64,000 nucleotides of DNA, taken from Cryptomeria japonica. Lineage: Eukaryota > Streptophyta > Pinopsida > Cupressales > Cupressaceae. The notes beneath the pieces are model-generated. The model saw only the letters and a program-made list of their open reading frames with translations, was not told where the DNA came from and ran no database searches. A program made the translations under genes and the position numbers. This document shows, one piece after another, positions 48,600 to 59,985 of this stretch; position 1 is the stretch's first letter, and every line of letters begins with the position of its first letter. Where the stretch lies: contig NC_081410.1 in NCBI RefSeq assembly GCF_030272615.1, positions 111,541,433 through 111,605,432 of the forward strand. Reading direction: 5' to 3'.

Positions 48600-50038
48600 C
48601 CTTCCTCCATCCCAAAATCTCCACCCTCGAACCTTGAGTCGAAAGATGCCAATTCTTCACCCATTGCCTAGTTCCTCAGGTCGATGATGTACTACCTCTT
48701 GTCACTCTCGACCTGGTGTGTGTTTTGCTTCCAATTATGATTCGCCTTGGCAGTAATCAACCATCCCCTCCCGAGGAGTGCATTGTATGCCTTCTTCTAC
48801 CGTTTTGGATTCTTCATCGCTGTTATCTTTAGTGCTTTTGTCATCGTCGGTCTTCCACTTCCCTTGGGAGGATGTATTGTTTTCACTTTCGATGTCCATC
48901 GCTCGATTGTAAGCACTGGCGTACAAGGACAAAGGCACTACTTTCATCTTCTTGCATAGTGAGGGGATCAATCCCTTGATGAACTACCTTTTCTTCAACC
49001 CGTCGATTGGCTGGTTCTCCATCTTACCCAACAACTCCTTGAGCCTATGATTGCATGCCTGTACATTCTCATGTTTCCTTTGTTTGGTATTGTAGATTTC
49101 AACAACAATTTCATTGTCGTCCCCTAGGATTTTAAATTCCTCCTGGAATGCCTTCTTCAAGCTATCCCACAATTTCATGTGTTTCTGTTTTGGTTCTGAG
49201 AACCAGTCAATGGCTATTCCCCGTAACGCTGTAGGAAATGCCCTCAACTTGTAGCCTTTATCTAACTGACTGCTTGCCAACCAAATGGTTTCACATGCCT
49301 TGCATTGCCACATAGGATCCTCTGACCCGTTCCGCATGAACTTTGATATGCTCATCAACAAGGTGGTTGACATCATTGACTTAGAATTTGGAACAAAAAT
49401 GTTCCGGGTTCTTAGGCATATCATGATAAGTAGTGAATGTCGTGAGAGGAGAAGCATTTGTTGGATGCCAAGCGGTCATTGCTTGAGCTGGTTGTTGCTG
49501 AACAATTGCTAGTGCTGCTATTTGAATAGGTCCTTGTTGATTACTTACACGAGCTGCTCCTTGCGCTAGTCATTGAGGTGGTGGAGTCTGAAATAGATGA
49601 GTGAGATCTTCCACGCTTGGTGAATCTTGGCTTGTTGAAGCCTCTTTTTTACCAAGTCTTGACTTAGGAACAAATTTCAACTCTTGTAATTCCTTTTCTC
49701 CTAGAGTGGATCTCAGAATTCTTTGATGCCTTTTTGGCGAGGAAGAGTAAATGCGATCTAGTGTGTATCTTCAAATTCAGATTCTTAACTTACTGACGAG
49801 GAGGAAGTGGAGCGATTGGAAATCTTTGGTCGAGAAGTTCTCTTTCAATTGCTACTTCAATCTTGATGGCTTTCTCTTCTTCTTCTCACAACACAAAGCA
49901 AACTCCCATATACTGAGGTGCACCTGTCTTCAATTTCTAGGCAAGATCGGCTAGTCCTGAGATAATATCTTCTTGATGATCTTTGAATCCCTAACTAGGC
50001 TACAAGATAGGCGGTGATCCTCTAGGCGGTAACACCAT
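48600..50038 (-). pseudogene. Ty3/gypsy gag
   Basis: It starts at a Met at 50038, 88 bp inside the LTR at 50127, with MVLPPRGSPPIL. The capsid core lies at 49340-48740: WFSEPKQKHMKLWDSLKKAF, QRKHENVQACNHRLKELL and F-KGLIPSL, typical of Retrotrans_gag. An acidic tail follows. Stops and phase changes occur, and no zinc knuckle or protease is attached. The neighbouring PBS and LTR suggest this is the 5' end of an element whose pol has been lost or replaced. Confidence 0.85.
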
Positions 50039-50107
50039 CTTGGTTCATTTGAATATTTCTCCTTGAAAAAGAATTGATTTCTTCTTCAATGAAAAGTTCT
50101 ACAACAA

Positions 50108-50123
50108 GCCCTCTTAGCGCCAA
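50108..50123 (-). other. Candidate primer binding site
   Basis: The - strand reads TTGGCGCTAAGAGGG a few bases inside the LTR end, resembling the TGGCGC-start primer sites of plant gypsy elements. The match is partial. Confidence 0.45.
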
Positions 50124-50925
50124 TTCTATTGATGTGCGTTTTGTGACCATGCCCAACACAAAATAAAGTTTCCCAACTGCTACCTTATCCTCTCTTGATC
50201 AAAGTCAAATGTATGCTAAGATTGCAGGAAGATCATACGATGACTCCAAGGTTCCGATTGCGTACTAGCAACTTTAGGTGGATATAGGCTTGTGTGGTAG
50301 ATGTTACTGGTAATACAAGGGGACTTACGCACACCTTGAAGAAGATTTAGACAAATTTATAACTTTCAAGGAGATTTTTCGTGAATGATTTGGCTATGAA
50401 TGGCTCTTTTTAAGGACTTTTCAATTGGATAATGCTGAAAGTAAAATAAGAGAGGGTTTAGAAAACTACTCTAAATCTAAGAACTTAATAGATGGCAATG
50501 CTTCGGATGAGATGAATCACACTTCACTTTGCCACTTGAAGACAACTACATGAAGTGGGTGCAATCTTTAGGGGTTGTGTTTGAAGGATTTTAAACTATC
50601 AATGAACACCATCATAGAATAATGTTCATCCAACAATTTAAATTAAGTGCACACATAAAATAGCTCAATCCAACCTTGCACTGTTGATAAAAGTCATCTA
50701 TCAACAAAAGGTATGAGCAAGTGATCGTCACCTTAAAACATTGCAATCAACCTTGTTCACCTAAATGCTTGAAATAAATCTAAGTGAGGAAAGTGAAACC
50801 ATGCAAGCTAAGAAATTACACAAGTGTACACCATCAGAGAACAATGCATCACAGTTTATTACTTCAATAGCTTATGGCAACAATTTCCTACAATCTCCAC
50901 CCTTTTACAAATGAAGGGGTGACCT

Positions 50926-50936
50926 CCTTATATAGG
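50926..50936 (-). promoter_or_regulatory. LTR TATA box
   Basis: The - strand reads CCTATATAAGG. The counterpart in the solo LTR is at 54631-54643 (CTCTATATAAAGC), at the same relative place. Confidence 0.65.
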
Positions 50937-50998
50937 CCACTGACTTGAAAATGGACAGCCATGATTACAAACCGATCAACGGCTAAGATTCAACATGC

Positions 50999-51016
50999 AA
51001 ACCCTAATTAGGGTTT
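50999..51016. promoter_or_regulatory. Palindromic telo-box AAACCCTAATTAGGGTTT
   Basis: An 18-bp perfect palindrome made of two plant telo-box motifs (AAACCCTA) back to back, about 65 bp upstream of the TATA box. It is conserved exactly at 54705-54722 although the surrounding sequence has diverged. Confidence 0.75.
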
Positions 51017-51399
51017 GACCAAAGATTCTAAGTTAATGACACCACATAGTGGGAGAATACATTAATGATGCACTATGCCTATTATCAATTAATAACACTT
51101 TGATCAAAATGATGCTCATAATGCATTAAATACCCCTTACATTCAAAAACCCATTACTATGCAATCAATGCATCATCATGCTAAAAATTGCCCATTGTGC
51201 AATGAATGCACCACTACCTCCAAGATTGGCCACTATGCAATAAATGCTCCACTTCACCCATATTCGCTCAACATGCAACAACTGCTTCATTATTTCATTA
51301 AGTATGTCGGCTGCCATGCATTGAATTAGCTGCCACCCTAGTCAAATATTGCCATCATGCAGTCAAAAGATTCTCGTCCAAGAATGGACAACCTTTATC

Positions 51400-53004
51400 T
51401 CACTCATTAATGGCAAATGCAATGAATCTTGTAATGACAACCTCCAATTCTCCTATGGAGACACTTGACACACTCTCCATCTGGAATTCTAGCAAGAAAA
51501 TATCTTCTTCGCACTTGGAGAAATACTTCTTCCAATCTGCCGCTACTTCCTGAGTCCTTTGCATTGTGCTGGAGAACAAGGAAACATTCTCCAAATGTTC
51601 CTTGGAAAAGGATTCCACAAAGAAGTACTCGTGCAATCTGTCCTTCAGGAAGTCAACTGTCAGCTTCTCCTCAGTCAACCTTCTAGCAAATAATGCCTCA
51701 ATTGTGTTGAAGACTTCCCCTTGTATCTTTCTAACTAATTCTTTCAATGATGTAGACTCCATCCTGAATCTTTCAAAAGATTCCTTTCTAGTGTAGACAA
51801 CATAGAACCACTGTGGGAAGTCATAAATTTCATTCTCCTGGACAACCTTCCCATCAATCAAAGTCTGCCTAGGAACTTTCATCAATGCTCTTAGTTGCGG
51901 AATAGTCAAATTTTAATAAATATGCACATCTTCCCATAAGCTATTCGCAGTCTCTAACTTGCTTAGGATGACATGAATTGTCCAGTGGATTTGAGCCAAG
52001 TCTTCAATGAATTTTCTAGTCGAAGCTTAGACATCTTCCACCCATTACTTAGAATACTGAGCTCTTCTCCTTATTTATTCAATGTCATTAATGGATTGTT
52101 TGGGAAGAGAAGAGGTAAGGACAAATAATGGATCTTTCTCTCTGAGTGGATGCTTTAGGCTTCGCACATATTCACACAAGGCCTTATTTTCGCTTTTCAG
52201 CCTCTTATTCTTTTCCTTCATCTTTTTTATTTGTTCTTTCAGTGCCAAAGAAGATTCATCGAAATCTTCCACCACCTGTGCTGTGGAAGCATGCCCTAAA
52301 TTGACTTCTCTGATCACATATTCATCGGGCATGATTTCACTTCTATCTTTATCCACTTTAGGCTCGGCCAAATGCAACGTTTTGGATTCTGACTCATCCC
52401 TTGTAATCTTTGAAAACTTCCTAGCTGCCTTCTTCTTTGCAGGTTTGTCTATTCTGCTGAGAAGTTTCTCCAATTCCTGTGTAGGATCCATTTCTTCTTC
52501 TGGCTCTCTCCTTATCCTTCCCCTCAACCAGTTTGGAGCGGCTGTTGGCTGATCCTGAACTTCCATCCACATCTGTTCCTGCTGTACTTTCTCAAAAGTA
52601 CCTATGTAACCCAGAATTGCCTCTATGAAACCGTCCCGATCCCGCTGATTTGGATTGGGAGGAAGTTCCTGCCTTTGATCTCTCTGCTGAACAGGTCGAT
52701 GGGAAACATTGATGCTAAGAACATCCTGAGCCTGTGCAGTGTCATTATCATTTTCTAGTGGCTGGCTCCTTGCAACTTCTTGTGTGAACATCTCAACTTC
52801 TTGCACACCGGAAGAACTATCCGGCGATTGTGCTTCCTCCACCCTTGGCCTTTTCTGCTGCTGCTCTTCTGACTGGACTTTGTTTCTCTTTTTTGTTCTC
52901 GACTTCTTAGGAACATTCTTCTCTTTACTTTGCTCTGTTCCTTCTTGTGGAATTTCTCCTTCTCCAGTTTGGGCAGGTGATGATCCCTCTGTTGCAGATG
53001 ACAT
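51400..53004 (-). pseudogene. Reading frame of unknown family (copy B)
   Basis: One phase runs from a Met at 53004 to 51400, about 535 codons, with a cluster of four or five stops between 52075 and 51910. The first ~70 residues are basic and low complexity (KKSRTKKRNKVQ), then come APNWLRGRIRRE and EMDPTQELEKLLSRIDKP, then REVNLGHAS and a Lys/Glu-rich coiled coil (LKEQIKKMKEKNKRLKSEN). The C-terminal part is helical with DFPQWFYVVYTRK. It aligns with the second half of 5513-8652: APxWL, LSR, a spaced Glu-Pro region, DLGVAS/NLGHAS and the coiled coil. The N-terminal domain of copy A is missing because an LTR abuts the Met. Function unknown. Confidence 0.65.
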
Positions 53005-53005
53005 C

Positions 53006-53773
53006 CAAAAAAAGTTGTTGACTGGAAACCACTATCGTAATAAAATCAGACATGCAAACTCCTAGATTTGGATGCCACACCTTCAATTTTGAGTGCCAAT
53101 TGCCAATGATGGAAGATGTCTGCAGCCCCTAACCGCCCAATTTGGTCTGGCCAAATCCTTCAAAATCTTCCCAATTAGCTTCTACAAATCTGCAACAGCC
53201 TGTTATAGAATGATTTAATTATTCTGTTGAACCCACGTGTTGCCTATAGGATAATAACCTCAAATCTCCCAAATTGTATCTCTCAACATCGTAGAATATG
53301 TCACCAGCGAGGGGTTTCATCCTTACTAACCCAAAAGAAAGTCTCTAGAGAAGCTGTAACCAAAACTCTAAAAACCATTAACTTGAATGAATCATCAAAG
53401 CTTCAAACTAACCCTCAAATAGGTGTCAACTTTAGCCCTAAATCCCCACGTTGAAAATGGACGAAATTTCACTATATTTTTAATTTATTAAAACTCTTAT
53501 GTCTCGCAGGTTAGTTGCCACCTTTTGCCTTCTCCTTTTAATTTATTCATTAAATCACCTTATGACTCCCTAGATTGGGCGCTCACTCCTAGGAGTCCCC
53601 TTTTTAAAAACAATTTATATTGATGGGACCCTCAAATGACTTAACTTTATAATTTTTTAATAACATAAGTGAAATATTTTATCTCCACTTGAGACATGTT
53701 ATTTAAAAACTGAAGTCCTGGACCACATAAAATATAAAATTATGCCTGAAGCCAAGTAGAATGCACTGGTTAG
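53006..53773 (-). repeat. Chromovirus-type LTR fragment, split by the 4.65-kb solo LTR
   Basis: It matches 41965-42451 plus 43788-44034 nearly end to end, lacking the nested insert found there. After the inserted solo LTR it resumes at 58425 (GTTAGGAAGGAGACATTACA), which corresponds to GGTTAGGCCTTGGACATTAC at 44014-44033. About 75 bp seem deleted next to the insertion. Confidence 0.8.
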
Positions 53774-54704
53774 TGTTGATGTGTCTTTTGTACACGACCA
53801 AACACAGAATAATATACCCAGTGGTATCCTATCCTCTCTTGAATAAAGTTCCCGAATGCTGAAGATTTGCAAAAGGATCAATCGGAGAAACTTCAAGGTT
53901 TTGTTATGTAGGTTCTCTACTCGTGGATAAGCTCTTCGTGGTATGATGTGATTTTGGTGGAATCACAAGGGGACTTACATTTGACTGCCTGAGCATTTGA
54001 TTTACTGGAACTCAAGTCCTATCTACTGGTTGGAAGATAAAAAAATGGCAAAAGGTACAGAGTTTAGAGAGTCTACTCTAAGACCTAGAATGCAACAAGA
54101 TGGATGAATGACTAGGTGGAGTCCTACTAGGCTGGGTCTCACCATCAGGCTTGAACAATCCAACACCAACTCAGTGCGATCTTCTGAGGGATGCTTCAAA
54201 TTTATTCACATCAGATACCATCAGATACTGATCATCATTCAAATTAATGCATGAACAATAGACGTGTAACGACTTGAGATTAAGCTCATTCTGTGCCAGT
54301 TGACCACGCAAGGCACACTTACAGTCAGCAAGAGGCTAGTGGTTTGGACTAGGGGGATTCCATGCGAGTGCATTCAATAACTTCTTTCATTCAATCTAAT
54401 CATTTATCATCTACAATGAAGATTCAACAAGAGACCATGCATATTGCAAAGAAATGACACATTTCATCATATCTTCAATGAAAAGGGGGTTTATTTACAA
54501 TCAAGGCAACAATTTCTTGCCTTCTCTTCCTAATCTACTCTAATTGCTATTCTATTTGCTATTCTCTATTAATCAATCTCTGACTATTATCTATTAACCC
54601 ACTATTAACCTTTACAAATAAGGAGCCAGGGCTTTATATAGAGAACCCTTTACAAACAAACGACTCTGATTGACTTAGAACCAATGGCTAGGATCACAAG
54701 ATAG

Positions 54705-54722
54705 AAACCCTAATTAGGGTTT
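54705..54722. promoter_or_regulatory. Palindromic telo-box (solo LTR copy)
   Basis: Identical 18-bp palindrome to 50999-51016, upstream of the TATA box at 54631-54643. Confidence 0.75.
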
Positions 54723-54931
54723 GTTACAACAAACTTCCTCTAGCCAATTAGAAAATTACATTCCCGGAGCGAGGACCAATAGGAAGCAGGGGTAGGTGCT
54801 TCGAGGTTTGTGCCATCCCCGATGAGTCAGGTACATTGAATCTGGACACTTTGAGGTGGACCAATCCGACTGGAGGAGCAGTGACTGGGATGCCACCTTG
54901 TCTGATGTTTGTGTCTTGGTTGATCTCCTTT

Positions 54932-55240
54932 CTATCTCAATTTGATGAATGATGTAGAATACCTTATTGTCAAGTCTTCCTTCTCCGGTAGCATACCTTG
55001 CCTTGAAGTGCTGGCGAAGCCTTTCTTTGTCATCTTGTGGTAGAATGAGGTCTTGAGGCTAACTTGAACTCCTTGAACACCCTCAGTCTTCCAACGCTTC
55101 AAAGCACCTTGAATCCTCCCTTTTGCATGTGGAACGTCCTTGATGATGATGGACTGGAAGAGGTCGTCCTTGTCCTGGCCTGGTCTTCTTTCATTTGCTA
55201 AACAAACCATAAGATGATTAAGGACACATAATAAATTCAT
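54932..55240 (-). pseudogene. Short reading frame inside the solo LTR
   Basis: 102 codons with KGRIQGALKRWKTEGVQGVQ and a C-terminal RYSTSFIKLR. It has a protein-like composition, so it may be a fragment of a retroelement accessory protein. I do not recognise it and found no second copy in the window. Confidence 0.3.
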
Positions 55241-55330
55241 TCTAACATAGCATTTCCTACCTTAAATCATCAACAAGAAGACATCAAAATGAAGTTTGCT
55301 CAAGATTCTCCCCAAGGACAGGCCCTATAA

Positions 55331-57858
55331 GAATTTCGCTCTGGACCCTTTGGAAGGGTTAGGAGCGAAATTTGCATTCCTGGCCAATTTAGACCTTATT
55401 TCATCATTTCATAATCTTAGGCCTAGCCTTCAAACCTCTTCTCATCATAATCTCACAACTAGCCCTTTGCCTAGCTCAAACAAGGTGAAAAATAGGAGTT
55501 TCAAGGGATTTCGCCTTGGACCCTTTGGAAGGGTCAGGAGCGAAATTCAGTCTTTAGCTCAAAATCCTTACCTCTTGGACTCATAACCTATTCAAATACA
55601 TGCCTATGGCCATCTTTAAGTCCAATTCACCTTGATCACTGTCCTGGCCTAGCACAAACTTGAAGGAAAAATGACATTTTGAGAATTTCGCGCTGGACCC
55701 TTTGGAAGGGTCAGGAGCGAAATTCAGTTTTTCACTTGATATTTCATTTCCTTCACTCCAATCTATCTTGCAAGGCGAGAATGCATCACTTTTCTTCCAA
55801 TCATGCCATAGGGATCAAAGTTCTGGCTTCAATCAAGGGAAAAATAGGTGGTTTGAAGAATTTCTCGCTAGACCCTTTGGAAGGGTCAGGAGAGAAATTC
55901 ATTTCTTGCTTGTTTTCCCTCATTCAACTCCATTCCTCTCACTTTGTTCTTACTTGATTCTCACCTTTGGATCTATCTCTCAACATAACAACACTTGCTT
56001 GACCTCAAAATGGCTAAAAAGGAGAATTTCGCTAAAAACCATGGCCAAGGGCGGGACCTATTTAGGATTTCGCCCTGGACCCTTTGGAAGGGTTAGGAGC
56101 GAAATCCTTGTCCTAGCCTAAAATCTTCATCTTTGATGGCCAAAACCCATTCCAGGACAATCCTAGGGGCATCCTCAACCTCTCTCACCTTGGCCTAGGC
56201 TTGTCTTGACACAAACTTTGGAGGATGGAATAGGTTTTAGGATTTTCGCTCTAGACCCTTTGGAAGGGTCAGGAGCGAAACCCTTGATTTTGCTTAATTC
56301 CTTCACATTTGTTGATTTTTAGCAACCCAAAGTTATGCGCAAAGACATCTCCAATCCTAATTCATCTTTTAGTCCACACTTGACTTGGCACAAAATTGAG
56401 AGAAAAAAGTAGTTTTGTGAAATTTCGCTTTGGACCCTTTGGAAGGGTTAGGAGCGAAATTTCAACTCTAGGCTTGACTCTTCATCTTTTCAACTCCAAT
56501 CTTCTTTGCAAGGTAAAAATACACCACTCTTCGCTCAAGGAACTAGGTTTGTGGCCTAAACATGGAAGCAAAAGAGGTTTATCAAGAATTTCGCTTTGGA
56601 CCCTTTGGAAGGGTCAGGAGCGAAATTTCTACTTTGGGTTGGTTCTGACTACTCCGTCGCCTCAATCCAATTTTCAAAGGCAAGAACACATCAAAGTCTT
56701 TCCAACCATGCCACAAAACTCAAGAATTTGACCATCTCCAAGAAGAAAATATGAGTTTCCAAGAATTTCGCTTTGGACCCTTTGGAAGGGTCAGGAGCAA
56801 AATGCTAGTTTTAGGACAAAATCCTTCACATTTTTACATCCCATCACTTCAAAAGGCAAAGACATGCTAATCCACTTCCAAATATGTCTAAGGAACTAGA
56901 ATGTTGGTCTAAACAAGGAAGAAAATGAGGTTTATGGGGAATTTTGCTCCTGACCCTTCCACAAAACCTTCACTTTTCAATACTTCCAATCACTTCCTTA
57001 GGCAAGAACATATCAAAACCTTCACAACATGCCTTGGAAACTAAGACCTTGGTCTAATCCAGGAAGGAAAGGGTGTCTTCTAAGAATTTCGCTCTGGACC
57101 CTTTGGAAGGGTCTGGAGTGAAATTCGTAAATTAGGTTGATTTCACATTCCATTGCCTCAATTCACCTTTAAAATTGATCAAATTCACCTCTCCTTATCA
57201 CCATCAAGTCTATTTGCTACTTACTTAGCTCAAAACAAGGTCTTTCCAATGTCCTAGGCAAAATAGAGAGTCAAATGAGGATTTCGCTCTGGACCTAGGC
57301 CAAGGATAGGACCTATAGGGAATTTTGCTCTAGACCCTTTGGAAGGGTCAGGAGCATAATTTCCATTCTAGGTTGATTTTCACCATTTCATCGCATCAAA
57401 CCTCCTTTCAAAGGCTAGAACACCTCAAGGTCACTCTAACCATGCCTTAGAAGTCCAAAACTTGGCCATATCAAGGAAGATAATGAAGGTTATGTGAATT
57501 TCGCTCTGGACCCTTTGGAAGGGTCAGGAGCGAAATTCCTACTTGGGCTCATTTCTCACCTTTTTAGGCCTCCTCGTAGCATCATCAAGTGAAATTGCTC
57601 TCAAAGTGGCATTTATTTCAAGGTCTAAGTGAGAAAATAAGGTCATTCAAGAATTTCGCTCTGGACCCTTTGGAAGGGTCAGGAGCGAAATTCATATTTA
57701 GGCTCAAATCTTGACTTCATTTCTCACATTTCTTCATCCAAACAAGTGCTTTGCCCTCAATAATGCCTGGGAATGAGTTAGTTCTAAGTTTGGGTCAAAG
57801 TAGAATGTCCTATGGAGAATTTCGCTTTGGACCCTTTGGAAGGGTCAGGAGTGAAATT
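55331..57858. repeat. Array of ~15 conserved 43-bp hairpins at ~175-bp spacing
   Basis: Copies start at 55331, 55506, 55683, 55858, 56065, 56240, 56419, 56586, 56763, 57084, 57320, 57496, 57651 and 57817. There is also a half copy at 56938 in the other orientation and a partial one at 57279. Each has GAATTTCGCTCTGGACCC, then TTTGG, then AAGGGTCAGGAGCGAAATTC, two arms that pair almost fully. Spacing is mostly 166-179 bp. The ~130 bp between hairpins are related (AAGGCAAGAACACATCAAA-like stretches) but far more diverged than the hairpin itself. Confidence 0.95.
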
Positions 57859-57876
57859 TGACATTTTGGTCTCTCC

Positions 57877-57963
57877 GTCAGGATTCATGTATGGAATATA
57901 ACATTTAAGTATAAGAAAGAATTTCTTATACTTTAAGTTATATTCCATATATATTGTCAGGAT
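57877..57963. mobile_element. Small fold-back element with 8-bp target duplication
   Basis: GTCAGGAT occurs at 57877-57884 and 57956-57963. Between them, 57891-57918 pairs with 57922-57948 (ATGGAATATAAC...AAGTATAAGAAA) across a 3-base loop with one gap and a mismatch. An 8-bp duplication is typical of hAT-derived MITEs. Confidence 0.6.
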
Positions 57964-59544
57964 GTTTGAGAGTGGTTTCGGACCTCCAGGAGTTATAATG
58001 CAAAATCTAGTTTTTCGAGGATTCTTCAATTTTCCAGATAGTCAAATTTCAGGATCAGGATGACATTCCAGACAACCAAATTTTAGGGCATTTGAAGATC
58101 AAGATGACATTCCAGACTTCATCACTCACCAACTTGACCTAACTCAAACCTTCAAAGAGGATATTCACTCACCAAGCAAGACACAATTAACAACAAGAGC
58201 AAAACCAGGCCCTAAGGAAGACTTTCAAAGAAACCCTAACCCGGAGCATCCACTTACTCACCTTTAGCTAAAACAGAGCTTGCTATCTTAACGATCCCTC
58301 TGGCAACACTCAGAATGCAAAGGCTAACAGACAAAACCCTAAAAAACCCATAAAAACAAACCCCAGAAAGCAAAAAGTAGGGGTCCCCATTTGCAATGGG
58401 GCAATGTGTGAATACATCACAATAGTTAGGAAGGAGACATTACATTCTAAGTTGTGACTCTTGGTCTTTTGTAGATGGTTTCTATTGTGGTTGCTTGAAA
58501 AGAGCTGATATTAGTCTCATGGTTCTGCTCACAAGAGCTTCCATTGGTCTCATGTTGATGCTCTGTCATGTCTCCCCCTTGATCCTTATATATATCAATT
58601 ATTATTATTAATTAATATAATGATTATCACCCATCGACTATTTGAAATTTATTTATTTATTAAATATTAATATTTAATTAATATTTATTACTAATAATAT
58701 TCTTGAAATATTCAAATCAAAACAATTAATATTATATTATAAATATTATTATATATTATAAACTATAAGCATAATTTACATATTATATCAATAAGACTAA
58801 AGGACGAAGACCTCATAGAGGAAATCATCTTATTCATATAAAGAATTATAGTGTTTGTTATGGGAACTATTGTGAGAGAAGTATATTGAACTAGATAGTC
58901 TTCGGCTACAAAAAAAATATTTATTTGGAAGACACTGTAAAAAAGAATTAACATGGGACATTGATACTCTTAGACCAAATACAAGTTAGATGATTATCAT
59001 TGGCAAATATGCTTAATGAGTATTGTGAATAGCAAATAAAACATTGAAGGGTATCGACGATATAGTTTGTATGACAATTTTGGTGTGGGGATTCTAAGGT
59101 GCGCCAATATATAGTGATTATTGGCTATCGTGGTGACTAAGTAATGGGGGAGTCAACAAACAACTAAACTACCATTCATCATTGTATCAAACTAACCCAA
59201 CAAATACCATTATCGCCGCCAAAAGGACAGTATAATAGGCTGCTAACTAATCATTGATTAGTTATCCAAGGAGATGCGGTGAAGAGTTTTGTATTCCGGA
59301 TGCAATGAAGAGTCGTCATCCTTCTATTCTTCGAATATGATATTAAAGGGGCATCGTCTGCAGTGGCATTGGGGGGGGAATTAAAAAAGAAGGAATTCGC
59401 TCCAGGGAATAATCTGCAGACGGGAGGATAGGAAGCAACACTGCAGGCTAAGAACTGCACTGCGGCTGTGGACTGTGACAGGTAAGTGGTGTTTATGGGT
59501 CACAGAGTATATATGTGTGTGGACGTGTGTGCCACACACACATA

Positions 59545-59790
59545 TATAGTAAAGAATAATTTTAATATATGTTAATGAATAGTTCTGCATATATAGTAAT
59601 GAATAATTTTAATATATGTTAATGAATAGTTTTGAATATATAGTAATGAATAATTTTAATATATGTTAATGAATAGTTTTGATTATATAGTAATGAATAT
59701 TTTTAATATATGTTAATGAATAATTCTGAATATATGTTAATGAATAATTCTGAATATATGTTAATGAACATTTTTGAATATATGTTACCA
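59545..59790. repeat. AT-rich minisatellite, ~46 bp
   Basis: About four copies of a unit with AGTAATGAATAATTTTAATA and ATGTTAATGAATAGTTTTG, trailing into a shorter 24-bp derivative. Confidence 0.85.
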
Positions 59791-59985
59791 AATACATGTT
59801 AAATTAGGAATATGTAAATGTAGATTATGGAGTGAAAAATGATAAATGAATTGTAGAATGTAATATGAATAATGTGGCTATATGATGGAGGCTATTGGGA
59901 GGAAATTCCCTTAGCCTAATGCAGGGATTATGATAATCCCTGGTAGGCAGTATATACTGAATATCTATATGCATATATGTTATGG

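Larger units (their letters stand above)
50127..51390 (-). repeat. Gypsy 5' LTR (same family as the 4.65-kb solo LTR)
   Basis: Its left end TATTGATGTGCGTTTTG matches 53774 onward (TGTTGATGTGTCTTTTG). The next ~900 bp share order and motifs with it: CCTATCCTCTCTTGA, CAAGGGGACTTAC, a TATA box and an AAACCCTAATTAGGGTTT palindrome. Beyond the palindrome the two diverge. The right end is placed near a possible TGTCCATTC start, but could also be truncated by the neighbouring frame. Confidence 0.7.
53774..58424 (-). mobile_element. Solo LTR of 4651 bp with GTTAG target duplication
   Basis: GTTAG flanks it at 53769-53773 and 58425-58429. The surrounding sequence joins up to match the uninterrupted LTR at 44 kb, so both boundaries are firm. 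On the - strand it starts TATTGTGATG (first bases probably once TG) and ends CACATCAACA. From right to left it holds an end hairpin at 58387-58403, a fold-back insert at 57885-57955, the 15-copy hairpin array, a short reading frame, the telo-box palindrome and the TATA box. Confidence 0.88.

Noticed and set aside
44034-50127. Gag at 48.6-50.0 kb and pol at 44.0-46.4 kb as one complete element
   Set aside because: Their adjoining LTRs do not match, and the RT start, protease and knuckle are missing between them.
52082-53065. + strand frames opposite copy B
   Set aside because: They are Ser/Phe/Cys-rich shadows of the Lys/Glu-rich coiled-coil coding strand.
50127-53773. Copy B as an env-like gene between two LTRs of one element
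   Set aside because: The LTRs on its two sides belong to different families, and the left one has its PBS and gag on the opposite side.
55296-56731. Several + strand frames of 90-140 codons in the hairpin array
   Set aside because: Their shared residues (GPFGRVRSEI, LWKGQERN) are just translations of the hairpin in different phases.
55331-57858. Resemblance to a CRISPR array (conserved repeat, different spacers)
   Set aside because: Spacers are ~130 bp and related to each other, the setting is a plant LTR, and no cas-like genes exist. It is a tandem array with a conserved hairpin.
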